A stretch of 26,716 nucleotides of DNA. It comes from a virus. Made by a program: the position numbers and the translations under genes. The stretch covers positions 1 through 26,716 of the IMG/VR virus record IMGVR_UViG_3300034105_001608; one strand, 5' to 3'. Below are positions 1 through 9,297 of this stretch, in pieces (position 1 is the first letter of the stretch; every line of letters starts with the position of its first letter). The notes under the pieces were generated by a model. The model worked only from the letters and a program-made list of their open reading frames with translations. It had not been told where the DNA came from and did not search any database.

Positions 1-1
1 G

Positions 2-58
2 AAGCACCGGCTGACTATCGAGGCGTGGCGCGAGGCTAGTCAATTACCACAAAAGTGA
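2..58 (+). CDS. C-terminal fragment of an upstream phage gene (partial)
   Basis: Only the last 18 codons are inside the window, read in the frame starting at base 2 and ending at a TGA at 56-58. The encoded tail includes LTIEAWREASQLPQ. The other two + frames hit stops at 13-15 and 37-39, so this frame is the best candidate for the gene preceding the adaptor. The stop lies 14 bases before the next start, which fits the tight operon downstream. The family cannot be named from so short a piece; its position before a head-tail adaptor suggests a head or packaging gene, which is inference only. Confidence 0.4.
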   Translation, partial: KHRLTIEAWREASQLPQK

Positions 59-72
59 TATAAGGACGGCCC

Positions 73-726
73 ATGGCTACCACGATGACCTTTGACACGC
101 TGAAGCAGGACGTGCAACGCTATCTTGAGCGCGGCGCGACCTATGCCTCGGACCCGGTCGTCTATGAACAGATCCCGCGCCTGATCAATCTGGCGGAGCG
201 GCGCATTGCGCGCGAGCTGAAGATCCAAGGCTTCATCGCGGTGGTGTCTGACACCTTGGTTCCCGGCCAGTCGGTGTACGCGAAGCCCGACCGTTGGCGC
301 GACACGGTCAGCATCAACATCGGCACTGGCACCAGCAATGCCAACCGCACCGCCCTCTTCACGCGCGTCTACGAGTATCTGCGTTCGTATTGGCCGAACG
401 AAAGTCTGACGGCGACGCCGCTGTTCTACTCGGATTACGACTATTCGCACTGGCTGATAGCCCCCACGCCGGATCAGGCGTACCCCTTCGAGGTGCTGTA
501 TTACGAGCTGCCCCCGCTGCTCGACGACAGCATTCAGACGAACTGGCTGACAGAATACGCTCCCCAGCTCCTGCTGTATGGCGCGTTGCTCGAGGCGACC
601 CCGTTCCTGAAGAACGACGAGCGCATCGGCACGTGGCAGCAGTATTACGACCGCGCCGCTGCAATGCTCAACGGTGAAGATCTGGCGAAGATCCTCGACC
701 GCGCATCAGTCCGCAAGGAGGCATAA
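73..726 (+). CDS. Head-tail adaptor-like protein (SU10/gp4-type)
   Basis: This 217-aa, largely helical protein is probably the adaptor ring below the portal, connecting the packaged head to the tail nozzle. The sequence shows an early helix with LINLAERRIARELK (about residues 35-50), a tyrosine/tryptophan-rich middle (residues 95-155), and a conserved-looking C-terminal helix pair around LLLYGALLEATPFLKNDERI followed by W-x2-YYDRAAAML. That helix pattern is typical of podovirus adaptor proteins. The ATG is preceded by AAGGA with a good spacing. The stop abuts the GTG of the tail fibre gene. The adaptor role is inferred from pattern and from the neighbouring fibre and nozzle genes; a generic tail completion protein is the alternative. 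Confidence 0.6.
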   Translation: MATTMTFDTLKQDVQRYLERGATYASDPVVYEQIPRLINLAERRIARELKIQGFIAVVSDTLVPGQSVYAKPDRWRDTVSINIGTGTSNANRTALFTRVYEYLRSYWPNESLTATPLFYSDYDYSHWLIAPTPDQAYPFEVLYYELPPLLDDSIQTNWLTEYAPQLLLYGALLEATPFLKNDERIGTWQQYYDRAAAMLNGEDLAKILDRASVRKEA

Positions 727-3700
727 GTGAGCTACACATCCGTTTTCGGTGGCACCACGATATATCCCTCGGATGTGTCCTACCTGTCGATTGCCCTCGG
801 CGTGGACACGCCGCTTGAGTGGCCCCTCGAAAGTTCGGGAACCGAAGACCCAGCCGCGCGTATCATTGATGTCGACCCAACGGCGTCCGGCTTCAGCATC
901 GTCCTGCCCAATGCCACGCTGACCGGCGCTGGCCAGACGATCCTGTTCAACAACATCGACGTTACCTTCAGCTTCTTCGTGAAGGACTTCGCCGGCAACA
1001 CGCTGGCGACGGTCACCGCCGGGACGCAGTGGCAGGTCTATCTGGCGGCCACCACAACCCCCGCCGGCACGTGGCGCGTGTTCCGCTACGGCGCCTCGAC
1101 CGCAACTGTGCAGCCGTCCGCGCTGGCCGGCTTCGGCCTGACCGCCACCGGCTCGACGCTGTCGCAGTCGCTTCCCGTCACCACTTTCTTGACCAGCGGC
1201 ATCTCTGTTGCCACTTCAAATCGATCTGAAGCGTTCGTGTGGACCGGCACTGGCACTGGCACGCTGAACATGCTGACGGCCGCATCCGCCGGCAACAACT
1301 TCTTCATCTTCGTCCGCAACGAGGGCGGTGGGGATCTGACGGTTGATCCGGCCGGCACGGAGACGATCAACAGCGCCGCCACACTGGTGCTTCGACCCGG
1401 GGACAGCGCCAGCGTCATCACCGACGGCATAAACTGGTACACAATCGGCCTCGGGCAGGAGGCGGTGTTCGCGTTCGATTACACGTCTATTGCCGTCACG
1501 GGCGGCACGGTCACGCTCTCCGGCTCGCAGCTCAACCGCATCGCGTACAAGTTTGTCGGCGCACTGACGAGCAACTGCACGATCATCGTGCCGGCCACAA
1601 TCCAACAGTATTGGATCAACAACGCCACAACCGGCGCGTTCACCTTTTCCGTGAGAACGAGCGGCGGATCTCCGACGCTGATCAATCAGGGCGCCAAGGG
1701 CATATACTACTGCGACGGCACCAGCATAATTCTCGCCTCGGATCCGACGGTGTTTACGCTGCCGGTCACCATCGCGGACGGCGGTACGGGCGCGACGACG
1801 GCATCCGCCGCACGCCTCAACCTCGGCATCACGACGTTTGCCGACCCCATCGTCACGGCCACCACGGGCGCGTCCGTCCGCACCACCATCGGCGCGGCGG
1901 CCTCCGGCGCCAACAGTGACATCACCTCGCTCAGTGGGCTGACGACGCCCCTGTCGCTGGCGCAGGGCGGCACGGCTGCCACGACGGCTGCTGGCGCGCG
2001 GACGAGCCTCGGCGGCACGACGCTCGGCGCGAACGTCTTCATCATCCCGGACCCGAGCGCCGTCACCTTTCCGCGTTTCAACGCGGACAACACCGTGTCG
2101 GCACTGGACGCGACCACGTTCCGCGCGGCCATCGGCGCCGGGGTCGGCACCGGCACTGTCACCTCCGTCGGTGGCACTGGCACGGTCAACGGTATCACGT
2201 TGACGGGCACGGTCACCAGCAGCGGCAGTCTCACGCTCGGTGGGGCGCTCTCCGGCGTCAGCCTCACCACGCAAGTCAGCGGGACGCTGCCTATTCTCAA
2301 CGGCGGTACAGGTGCGACCACGGCCGGCGCGGCCCTGACCTCCCTCGGTGCATACGCTGCCAGCAACCCGTCGGGTTTCACGTCGAACACAGGGACCGTC
2401 ACTTCTGTCGCCACGGCGGGCAGCGTCAATGGCATCACGCTCACCGGCTCAGTGACCACCTCGGGTACGCTCACTCTCGGCGGCGCACTGTCTGGTGTTG
2501 CCCTTGGCTCGCAGGTCTCCGGTACACTTCCGGTGGCCAACGGCGGCACAGGTCAGACCACGTACACTGATGGGCAACTGCTTATCGGCAATACGGCGGG
2601 CGGCACTCTCGCCAAGTCGACGTTGACGGCCGGCTCCGGTATCAGCATCGCCAACGGCGCGGGTACGATCACCATCACTGCCACAGCCGGGGGCGGCACG
2701 GTAACCAGCGTCACCGGCACCGCGCCGGTCGCGTCTACCGGGGGGACGACGCCGGTTATCAGCATGGCGGCGGCAACGGCCTCCGTTAACGGCTACCTGA
2801 CCAGCACTGACTGGGCGACGTTTAACGGCAAAGGTACTGGCACGGTTACGAGTGTTGGCGGCACCGGAACGGTCAACGGCATCACGCTGACGGGTACGGT
2901 GACCTCCACCGGCAGTCTCACGCTCGGCGGCACGCTGTCCGGTGTCAGCCTGACCACGCAGGTCAGCGGTACGCTCCCCCTCGCAAACGGCGGTACGGCA
3001 GCAACTACCGCTTCGGGTGCGCGCAGCTCGCTTGATGTCCCTTCCACGGGCGGCTCCGGTGCCACCGGCACTTGGGGTATCAGTATCTCCGGCAACGCCG
3101 CAACGGCCACCTCGGCCACTTCGGCCACCACGGCCGGGTCCGCCACCTCGGCCACTACGGCCACTACGGCTGGGTCTGTTACCAATGCTGTGACCTTCAG
3201 CAATGCTGGCGGTGCGGCAGTTGGTTCGACGTTCAATGGGTCCGCAGTGCGTACTATCGACTACAGCACCGTTGGCGCCTACGCCGCCAGCAACCCGTCC
3301 GGCTTTACGTCAAACACCGGCACGGTCACCTCGGTCGGCACGGCGGGCAGCGTCAACGGCATTACGCTGACGGGATCCGTGACCACCTCGGGTACGCTCA
3401 CTCTCGGCGGCGCGCTTTCGGGCGTCTCGCTCACGACGCAGGTCAGCGGCACGCTCCCCATCGGCAACGGTGGCACGGGTGCGACCACGGCAGGCGCTGC
3501 GCAGACTGCACTTGATGTCCCCTCACGTGGCGGCTCGGGAGCGTCTGGTACTTGGGGTATCAGTATCTCCGGCAACGCCGCAACTGCCAATTCGGCTACT
3601 ACGGCTGGCTCGGCTACTACGGCTGGCTCGGCTACGACGGCTGGCTTTGCTACAAGTGCAGGGTCGGCTACAACGGCTGGGTCGGCTACGACGGCCACCA

Positions 3701-4137
3701 CAGCGACTACAGCGAACGCGCTTAACACGGGCAACAACTACCAAGTTAACAGCCTTGGCGTTGGGACCGGCCCGTCCGGTACGGCGGGCGAAATCCGCGC
3801 GACCAACAATGTCACGGCTTTCTATTCGTCGGATGCCCGTTTGAAGGAAAATGTCGCGGACATCCAAGGCGCGCTCGCTGCGGTGACTGCCATCGGCGGT
3901 AAGACTTTTGATTGGACGGACGCCTACATCGCCGAGCATGGCGGCGAGGATAGTTACTTTGTCCGCAAGAGCGACTTCGGTGTCATTGCGCAGGACGTAG
4001 AGGCGGTGTTCCCGTTGGCCGTTCGCACCCGCGAGGACGGCACGAAGGCGGTGGATTACGAAAAACTTGTCGCCGTGGCGTTCGCCGCCATCGCGGAGTT
4101 AAAGGCTGAACTGGACGAGCTGCGGGGGGCTAAGTAA
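727..4137 (+). CDS. Tail fibre/spike with repeats and C-terminal S74 chaperone
   Basis: This 1136-aa receptor-binding fibre starts at a GTG directly after the preceding stop, with a strong AAGGAGG site. The N-terminal ~240 residues look like a virion-attachment beta region. The middle is low-complexity Gly/Thr/Ser and contains four copies of a module of roughly 60 residues (NGITLTG...LTLGG.LSGV...[15 protein letters not shown]), then SATTAG tandem repeats. The C-terminus is an S74 intramolecular chaperone: SDARLKENV places Ser1035 and Lys1040 at the +5 spacing of the known catalytic dyad, followed by [12 protein letters not shown] and VDYEKLVAV. Members of this family trimerise and self-cleave just before the serine, which would release about 102 residues here. 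It overlaps the next gene by TAATG. Confidence 0.9.
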   Translation: MSYTSVFGGTTIYPSDVSYLSIALGVDTPLEWPLESSGTEDPAARIIDVDPTASGFSIVLPNATLTGAGQTILFNNIDVTFSFFVKDFAGNTLATVTAGTQWQVYLAATTTPAGTWRVFRYGASTATVQPSALAGFGLTATGSTLSQSLPVTTFLTSGISVATSNRSEAFVWTGTGTGTLNMLTAASAGNNFFIFVRNEGGGDLTVDPAGTETINSAATLVLRPGDSASVITDGINWYTIGLGQEAVFAFDYTSIAVTGGTVTLSGSQLNRIAYKFVGALTSNCTIIVPATIQQYWINNATTGAFTFSVRTSGGSPTLINQGAKGIYYCDGTSIILASDPTVFTLPVTIADGGTGATTASAARLNLGITTFADPIVTATTGASVRTTIGAAASGANSDITSLSGLTTPLSLAQGGTAATTAAGARTSLGGTTLGANVFIIPDPSAVTFPRFNADNTVSALDATTFRAAIGAGVGTGTVTSVGGTGTVNGITLTGTVTSSGSLTLGGALSGVSLTTQVSGTLPILNGGTGATTAGAALTSLGAYAASNPSGFTSNTGTVTSVATAGSVNGITLTGSVTTSGTLTLGGALSGVALGSQVSGTLPVANGGTGQTTYTDGQLLIGNTAGGTLAKSTLTAGSGISIANGAGTITITATAGGGTVTSVTGTAPVASTGGTTPVISMAAATASVNGYLTSTDWATFNGKGTGTVTSVGGTGTVNGITLTGTVTSTGSLTLGGTLSGVSLTTQVSGTLPLANGGTAATTASGARSSLDVPSTGGSGATGTWGISISGNAATATSATSATTAGSATSATTATTAGSVTNAVTFSNAGGAAVGSTFNGSAVRTIDYSTVGAYAASNPSGFTSNTGTVTSVGTAGSVNGITLTGSVTTSGTLTLGGALSGVSLTTQVSGTLPIGNGGTGATTAGAAQTALDVPSRGGSGASGTWGISISGNAATANSATTAGSATTAGSATTAGFATSAGSATTAGSATTATTATTANALNTGNNYQVNSLGVGTGPSGTAGEIRATNNVTAFYSSDARLKENVADIQGALAAVTAIGGKTFDWTDAYIAEHGGEDSYFVRKSDFGVIAQDVEAVFPLAVRTREDGTKAVDYEKLVAVAFAAIAELKAELDELRGAK
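2150..3505 (+). repeat. Four-copy module array in the tail fibre gene
   Basis: Copies lie near 2150-2340, 2390-2565, 2836-3025 and 3319-3505. Each encodes TSV[10 protein letters not shown], LTLGG-LSGV, QVSGTLP and NGGTGATT-like blocks. The third and fourth copies with their flanks are offset by exactly 480 bases: the start of the same 34-base identical stretch falls at 3071 and at 3551, and the QVSGTLP codons at about 2956 and 3436. This points to a segmental duplication inside the fibre shaft. Such arrays set fibre length and are targets for recombination. Confidence 0.8.
3592..3699 (+). repeat. 18-nt tandem repeats (SATTAG) in the tail fibre gene
   Basis: Six 18-nt units start at 3592, 3610, 3628, 3646, 3664 and 3682. 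Units 1 and 2 are identical (tcggctactacggctggc), unit 3 differs by one base, unit 4 is degenerate and units 5-6 are close matches. They encode the six-residue repeat SATTAG. The unit length keeps the reading frame, so copy number can change by slippage without inactivating the fibre. A shorter Ser/Ala/Thr stretch of the same kind lies at 3108-3180. Confidence 0.85.
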
Positions 4138-4898
4138 TGGCTCTACCCACCAGCGGGCCGCTATCGCTCAACGACATTCAAGGCGAGTTCGGGGGCGCTA
4201 ACCCCATTGGGCTGGACGAGTATTACGCTGGTGGCGGGCTGGTGCCTCCCGGTACAACCGGGACTTACGGGGCTGTGCCTACGTTTGGTCAGATCAGCAT
4301 CCAAAACTTCTACGGTACCGCTAATTTCACCCCGTCCACCAACACCTACACCACGGGTACGGGTGTGACTGAGACGGTGCCTTCCGGCGCCACAAGCTGC
4401 GCCATCACGGTAGACGGCGCTGGCGGGGGCGGTGGCTACAACAGCACCACTGCTGGCGGCGGTGGCGGGGGCGGGTCAAGGTCCGTACAGACTATCGCCG
4501 TTACCGGCGGGAACACGTTCATCTTTACGGTGGCCGTGGGCGGCGCCGGGCGCGCGTCCACCAACGGCGCGGGCATAGCGGGCGGCGCTTCAACTGTCTC
4601 GGGCACGGTCTCTGGCGGCAGTGTGAGCATAAACGCCGGTGGCGGTTCCGGCGGCGGCCAATCTGCTGGCGGCGCTGGCGGCACGGCCACTGGCGGCACG
4701 ACCAACACTTCGGGCAGCGCGGGTCAGAACACTGCTGGCGGCAACGTCGGCGGTGACGGCGCAAGCGGTTCCGGTGGCGGCGCAGGCTCAGATCCGGGTC
4801 TGCCACCGGGCGGCGGTGGCGGCGGTGGCGGTCTCGACTACGGCGGCGCGGCTGGCGGCACGGGCGCCCGTGGCGAAATCAGTTTCTCGTACACGTAA
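4137..4898 (+). CDS. Glycine-rich tail adhesin-like protein
   Basis: This 253-aa protein probably sits at the tail tip or fibre and contacts the host. Residues 1-62 form a compact N-terminal segment (SGPLSLNDIQGEFGG, then PIGLDEYYAGGG, ending FGQISIQNFYG), a recurring pattern in phage tail proteins that likely anchors it to the virion. Residues 85-250 are extremely glycine-rich with poly-Gly runs and short beta patches (QTIAVTGGNTFIFTVAVGGAG), as in the glycine-rich domains of phage adhesins such as T-even gp38, where poly-Gly strands pack into a sandwich. The start is coupled to the fibre stop (TAATG). Homology to gp38 is structural analogy only; a fibre-tip accessory protein is equally possible. 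Confidence 0.65.
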   Translation: MALPTSGPLSLNDIQGEFGGANPIGLDEYYAGGGLVPPGTTGTYGAVPTFGQISIQNFYGTANFTPSTNTYTTGTGVTETVPSGATSCAITVDGAGGGGGYNSTTAGGGGGGGSRSVQTIAVTGGNTFIFTVAVGGAGRASTNGAGIAGGASTVSGTVSGGSVSINAGGGSGGGQSAGGAGGTATGGTTNTSGSAGQNTAGGNVGGDGASGSGGGAGSDPGLPPGGGGGGGGLDYGGAAGGTGARGEISFSYT

Positions 4899-4907
4899 GG
4901 CAATCCG

Positions 4908-6680
4908 ATGGCCGAGAACATTATCCAGATCAAGTCGCTGCCCGGCATCAAGCGGGACGGTACGAAGTTTGAGGGCGACCAGTACGTCGACGGGCAGTGG
5001 GTGCGCTTCCAGCGCGCCCTGCCGCGTAAGATCGGCGGCTACCGCTCGATCAACAAGTTCCTGCGCGGACTGGTGCGGACGCTGCACGAGTACACGCAGG
5101 ACAGCCTGACGTACATCCACGGCGGATCGGCGAACCTGCTGGAGCGTTTCTACCTCGACGCCAGCTTCAACACGAGCGTCATCTCCGACCGGACGCCGAC
5201 GACGCTCGTCGCGAACGCCGGCAACATGTGGCAGTTCGACGTGGACACGGCCCTCGGCGGTGGCCTGCAACTGGTGGCGCAGGTGGCGCCGAACCTCGAC
5301 TGCATCTGCAACAGCACGGGCGGCCAGCTCTTCACCGGCGACGAGTTCGGTACGGCGCCCCTCGTCGAGGTGACGAGCCTGCCTGCGGTGTACAGCGCCA
5401 CCGGCGGTATCGTCTCCCTGCACCCATATACCGTCGCCTTCGGCAATGACGGCTTCGTCATGTGGTCCGTGCCGGGAGACCCCACGGACTACGTCGGCTC
5501 CGGCGCAGGCAACGCCTACGTCACGGGGCAGAAGATTGTGCGCGGCATGCCGCTGCGCGGTGGCCCGGGCAACTCACCCTCGGGCCTGCTGTGGTCGGCA
5601 GACAGCCTGATCCGCATGTCCTACATCGGTGGCACCGCCACGTTTCAGTTCGACACGTTGAGTGCGCAGTCGTCGATCCTCTCGGCGCAGTCCGTCATCG
5701 AGTACGACGGCATCTTCTACTGGCTCGGCACCGACCGCTTCCTGTCGTTCAACGGCGTCGTGCGCGAGATACCGAACACGTTGAACCTCAACTTCTTCTT
5801 CGACAATCTGAACTACGCGATGCGCCAGAAGGTGTTCGCGATGAAGGTTCCCCGCTACGGCGAAATCTGGTGGTGCTTCCCGAAGGGCGACAGCATCGAG
5901 CCGGACCACGCCATCATCTACAACATCCGCGAGAACACGTGGTACGACACGCCGCTGCCGAACTTCGGGCGCGGTGCAGGCCTGTTCCCGGCTGTCTTCC
6001 CCAAGCCGCTTATGACTGGCGTCGCGCCGCAGGACGCGCAGGCCACCGCGATTGCGATCACCGCCGGCGGGACGGGTTACGTTGCCGGGAACGTGCTGAC
6101 GCTGGTCGGTGGTCAGTACCTGATCCCGGTGGAGATCACCGTCAACACCGTCAGCGGACCCGGCGCCATCCTGACGGCCAGCATATCGAATGCAGGCTCG
6201 TACTCGTCGACCCCCGCGAACCCGGCAGCCGTCACCGGCGGTGCCGGCTCTGCTGCGACGTTCACGGTCACATACAACAACCCGTACAAGTTCTGGGTGC
6301 ATGAGGTCGGCACGGACGAGATCGACGGCCTGTTCGTCAACCCGATCCCGTCGTACTTCGAGACGGCCGACATCTCGATGCCCGTCATGAGCCAGACGAG
6401 CAGGGCGCTACAGGTGCTGATGCTCGAGCCTGACTTCGTGCAGTCCGGCGACATGACGGTCGAGGTGCGGGGGCGCGCCAACGCCCGCGCGCCGGAGGTC
6501 AACGGCCCGGCGAAGACCTTCGTCGAGACGCCGCAGACGCCGCAGGAGCAGGTCGTCTACTTCAAGGAGCAGCGGCGCGAGCTGCGCTTCCGCTTTACAA
6601 GCAACTGCGTCGGCGGCGATTATCAGATGGGCCTCGTCCTCGCGCACCTCCAGCCGGGCGATGGGACGACAATCGGATGA
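4908..6680 (+). CDS. Tail nozzle / P22 gp10-like stabilisation protein
   Basis: This 590-aa beta-rich structural protein probably forms the nozzle or tail-hub ring that closes the DNA channel. The opening block (SLPGIKRDGTKFEGDQY, then DGQWVRFQRALPRKIGGY, residues 8-50) is typical of a podovirus family related to P22 gp10/nozzle proteins. There is a WYDTPLPNFGRGAG block near residue 345 and a C-terminal beta region with RRELRFRFTSN. Residues about 378-456 (AIAITAGGTGYVAGNVLTLVGG through GSYSS and VTGGAGSAATFTVTYN) look like a beta module inserted between the flanking nozzle segments FPKPLMTGV and YKFWVHEVGTDE. AAGG lies 7 bases before the ATG. The stop overlaps the next start as ATGA. Confidence 0.65.
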   Translation: MAENIIQIKSLPGIKRDGTKFEGDQYVDGQWVRFQRALPRKIGGYRSINKFLRGLVRTLHEYTQDSLTYIHGGSANLLERFYLDASFNTSVISDRTPTTLVANAGNMWQFDVDTALGGGLQLVAQVAPNLDCICNSTGGQLFTGDEFGTAPLVEVTSLPAVYSATGGIVSLHPYTVAFGNDGFVMWSVPGDPTDYVGSGAGNAYVTGQKIVRGMPLRGGPGNSPSGLLWSADSLIRMSYIGGTATFQFDTLSAQSSILSAQSVIEYDGIFYWLGTDRFLSFNGVVREIPNTLNLNFFFDNLNYAMRQKVFAMKVPRYGEIWWCFPKGDSIEPDHAIIYNIRENTWYDTPLPNFGRGAGLFPAVFPKPLMTGVAPQDAQATAIAITAGGTGYVAGNVLTLVGGQYLIPVEITVNTVSGPGAILTASISNAGSYSSTPANPAAVTGGAGSAATFTVTYNNPYKFWVHEVGTDEIDGLFVNPIPSYFETADISMPVMSQTSRALQVLMLEPDFVQSGDMTVEVRGRANARAPEVNGPAKTFVETPQTPQEQVVYFKEQRRELRFRFTSNCVGGDYQMGLVLAHLQPGDGTTIG

Positions 6681-6910
6681 TAGACCCGCGCGGCATGACT
6701 TTACTGGACTACGCGGATAGTGTAGTGCTGTCGGTCGGCGACGCTTGGTCTTTCGGTAAACTCACCGACGAGAACGAGTGGCAGTCGTGGGCTGCAGGGT
6801 TTGTACGCGCGTCACCGTTTACGCAGCGCACCGTGCCGGACCCCTTTGGTTTCACTGACTGGCGGGAGTGGGCTATGCGCGTATACCCGATGTTGCAGGG
6901 ACAGGGCTGA
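6677..6910 (+). CDS. Small conserved-type virion operon protein, function unknown
   Basis: This 77-aa acidic, tryptophan-rich protein starts at an ATG overlapping the stop of the nozzle gene (ATGA), and its TGA overlaps the next ATG. It has five tryptophans, including WQSWAAGF and DWREWAMRVYPML near the C-terminus, with no membrane segment or catalytic motif. Coupling on both sides places it firmly in the structural operon. Small tail or ejection accessory proteins occupy this position in similar phages, but no specific function can be read from the sequence. Confidence 0.75.
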   Translation: MIDPRGMTLLDYADSVVLSVGDAWSFGKLTDENEWQSWAAGFVRASPFTQRTVPDPFGFTDWREWAMRVYPMLQGQG

Positions 6911-9297
6911 TGCGCTTCGACGACTTCATGTACGGCGGCGACATGTACGGCGGCGACATGTTTGACGCTGACGAGTACAGCGGCGGTTACGGCGGCGCAG
7001 GTTTGCCGTCTTTTGCCGTTGCGCCGCCGCCTGCGTACGAAGCGCCGCCCTTTGCCGTCGACCCGTACACAGCGCCGCCGGCGTACAACCTAGAAGAGAT
7101 CCAGCGCGCGGCGCAGGCTTTTACGGAACAGCAGCAAAAGGCAAACGCTCTCTCCACACAAAACAGTGATGCCCTCAACAGCTACATCGCCCAGCAGGCA
7201 GCGAAAGGCGTAGAGGTAGCCTCGACAGACACGTCGCAGGGCGGCGGCCCAATGGGCAGCTCCGGCGTCTTTGGTCTGCCTGATTTCAGCGCCCGCTTCG
7301 ATCCGACGAACCCAGCAGCCAGCACCGGGCAGGTGTTCCGTTTTGACACGGGCCAAGTCGGCGCGCCAAACGCATTGGGGGAAATGGAATACCGGAATGC
7401 CGCTCCGGTGGTGTTCCAGCCGGGCCAGAAGTACATCATGACGGACGGACGCGGCGAAAAGGTTCTCGGCAGCGCCACCACTCCCGAAGAGATGGCTGGC
7501 CTTGTCGATCTGTCCGGCAAGCTGCCGTATGGCTTTCAGTTGTTTCCGGCCAACGAGCAGGGCGGTTTCACCCCCGGCCAAGAGCTTTTTGGCAAGGATG
7601 ACCCGCGCCCCACTGGGTTGGCCGGGGCGATAGCCAATTACGGCATCCCCCTCGCGCTGGGGCTTCTTGCTGCGCCTATCGCCGGCCCGCTTGCGGCTGC
7701 GGCTGCCGCTGCGGGGACCACCGGGGTCACTAAGTTGACATCGGGTTACACCCCAAAAGATGCGCTCATCGCGGCGGCTATCTCGGGGGCGACTGCTGGC
7801 GCGCTTAAAGGCTTCACCGGCCCGAGTAACCCGCTGGGCCTTGAGCCATTCGGAACAGCGGCAAAAAACGCCGCCGCTGAAGCTGCTGCCCAAGGTGTTG
7901 GCGGTGCCATTGCCCAAGGGGCTGGTGGCGCCCTTAGCCAAGCGATACCCGGTGAAATCTTGGTCAGCGCGTTGAAGAACGCCGCGCCCAGCCTTCTCTC
8001 GCAAGTTGCCCCGTCCGTGGTGCAGGCTGGACTGTCCAACCTCGGCCAGTCGCTGCTGCCCTCGCAGCCGGCGACTACGCAGACACCGCTTGCCGCTCAA
8101 GAGCCGCCACCGTCGTTTGCCGCTTTGCCCGGTGACTCGCCGCTGATCACGGTTCCCGGCAGTGTACCGTCTTCGAATGCGTTTCCGTCGCTCGCGGCAG
8201 GGTTGAGCGGCGTCGGCAACTTGGGGTTGAAGTTGGCGGCAGATCAGATTGCTGCCGAAGAGGCTGCCAAGCAGCGGGCAGGTGATGAGCAGCCGATTAC
8301 AGTTCGTGCAAACGTGCTTACTGATCCCGCGTCTTCTATCGGCAGCGGCCTGATCAACGCGGGCAGCTCACTGGTGGAGCCAACGCTGTCCGCGTTTAAC
8401 CCGCCGCCCCTCACCGTCGAGCCTGCGGTTGCCCAACAGGCTACTGATCCGGGCGCAAGAGAGCAGCCCGAGCTTAATCCTACGGCCAGCAAGTTTTCGG
8501 ATTTTGCTATCGCGCCGCCTATCCCGATCACGCCGTTTGCGCCGCTCGAGACGCCCGCCGTCGATCCCAACGAAATTGTCGTCACGGCTAACAAAAAACC
8601 GCTCACCGGGCTTGAGGCGCTTCCGCTGACGGCGCTTGGTGGCCTTACGGGCCAAGAGGCGCTGAACGCTCCCGGCACTGCCGCAGATACGCCAAAAAAA
8701 CTTGGCGTCTCCGACTACCTGCGTCTCGCGGGCCTCGCCTCGTCCGCCATCGGCTTGCTCGGCGGCGGTGGTGGCCCCGAAGGCACGGCGGCCGGCATCG
8801 TGCCCGGCGGGCTGGGTCGCCTCAACCCGATCTTCTCGGCGAAGCTGCCTACTGGCGCAGACGTGAACATCCCCGGCGGCGTCGGCACCGCGTCGAACCT
8901 CGCCGCGCGTCCGGTAACTGACGAGGACTGGCTGACGTACGGCCAGCGCCCGGAGAAGAGTTTCTTCAACTACGTGCCCCAGCCGCCAACTGGCATGGCC
9001 CACGGCGGCTCGCTCGAGGCGAAGCGCGGTGGCCGTCCGTCGCGCTCGTCCTTCGCCGTCAACGGCCCCGGCACGGGCCGCAGTGACGACATCCCGGCCG
9101 TGCTGTCGGACGGCGAGTACGTCATCGACGCCGAGACCGTGGCCCTGCTGGGCGACGGGTCGAGCAAGGCCGGCGCGCAGAAGCTCGACGACTTGCGCGT
9201 CAAGATCCGCAAGCACAAGGGGCAGCGTCTGTCACAGGGGCGCTTCAGCTCCGACGCCAAGAAGCCCGAAGCATATCTCACCGGAGGACGTATCTAG
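6910..9297 (+). CDS. Large putative internal virion / ejection protein
   Basis: This is a 795-aa protein. The ATG at 6910 is chosen over an in-frame ATG at 6868 because it overlaps the preceding TGA and opens with a plausible N-terminus. That N-terminus carries two YGGDM repeats from a 15-nt duplication at 6931-6960. Then come a Pro/Ala region, a long Gly/Ala-rich hydrophobic stretch (about 239-310, including YGIPLALGLLAAPIAGPLAA) that could enter a membrane, and disordered Pro/Ala linkers. The C-terminal block (about 719-751) is GPGTGRSDDIPAVLSDGEYV followed by ID-AETVALLGDG, a motif recurrent in aquatic podophage virion proteins. The C-terminus ends YLTGGRI. Ejection through the envelope is inferred from context and hydrophobicity. 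No lytic transglycosylase motif was seen. Confidence 0.6.
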   Translation: MRFDDFMYGGDMYGGDMFDADEYSGGYGGAGLPSFAVAPPPAYEAPPFAVDPYTAPPAYNLEEIQRAAQAFTEQQQKANALSTQNSDALNSYIAQQAAKGVEVASTDTSQGGGPMGSSGVFGLPDFSARFDPTNPAASTGQVFRFDTGQVGAPNALGEMEYRNAAPVVFQPGQKYIMTDGRGEKVLGSATTPEEMAGLVDLSGKLPYGFQLFPANEQGGFTPGQELFGKDDPRPTGLAGAIANYGIPLALGLLAAPIAGPLAAAAAAAGTTGVTKLTSGYTPKDALIAAAISGATAGALKGFTGPSNPLGLEPFGTAAKNAAAEAAAQGVGGAIAQGAGGALSQAIPGEILVSALKNAAPSLLSQVAPSVVQAGLSNLGQSLLPSQPATTQTPLAAQEPPPSFAALPGDSPLITVPGSVPSSNAFPSLAAGLSGVGNLGLKLAADQIAAEEAAKQRAGDEQPITVRANVLTDPASSIGSGLINAGSSLVEPTLSAFNPPPLTVEPAVAQQATDPGAREQPELNPTASKFSDFAIAPPIPITPFAPLETPAVDPNEIVVTANKKPLTGLEALPLTALGGLTGQEALNAPGTAADTPKKLGVSDYLRLAGLASSAIGLLGGGGGPEGTAAGIVPGGLGRLNPIFSAKLPTGADVNIPGGVGTASNLAARPVTDEDWLTYGQRPEKSFFNYVPQPPTGMAHGGSLEAKRGGRPSRSSFAVNGPGTGRSDDIPAVLSDGEYVIDAETVALLGDGSSKAGAQKLDDLRVKIRKHKGQRLSQGRFSSDAKKPEAYLTGGRI
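6931..6960 (+). repeat. 15-nt tandem duplication
   Basis: Two exact copies of tacggcggcgacatg, at 6931-6945 and 6946-6960, encode YGGDM twice near the N-terminus of the large virion protein. The unit is in frame, so the change is a simple peptide duplication. Confidence 0.9.

Noticed and set aside
1216-2274. Long antisense open frame (352 aa) opposite the tail fibre gene
   Set aside because: It is Arg/Asp/Gly-rich noise typical of the opposite strand of GC-rich repetitive coding sequence, with no ribosome site; the + frame encodes a clear fibre.
3592-3699. Regular repeats considered as a CRISPR array
   Set aside because: Units are contiguous 18-mers without spacers and encode SATTAG in frame with the fibre.
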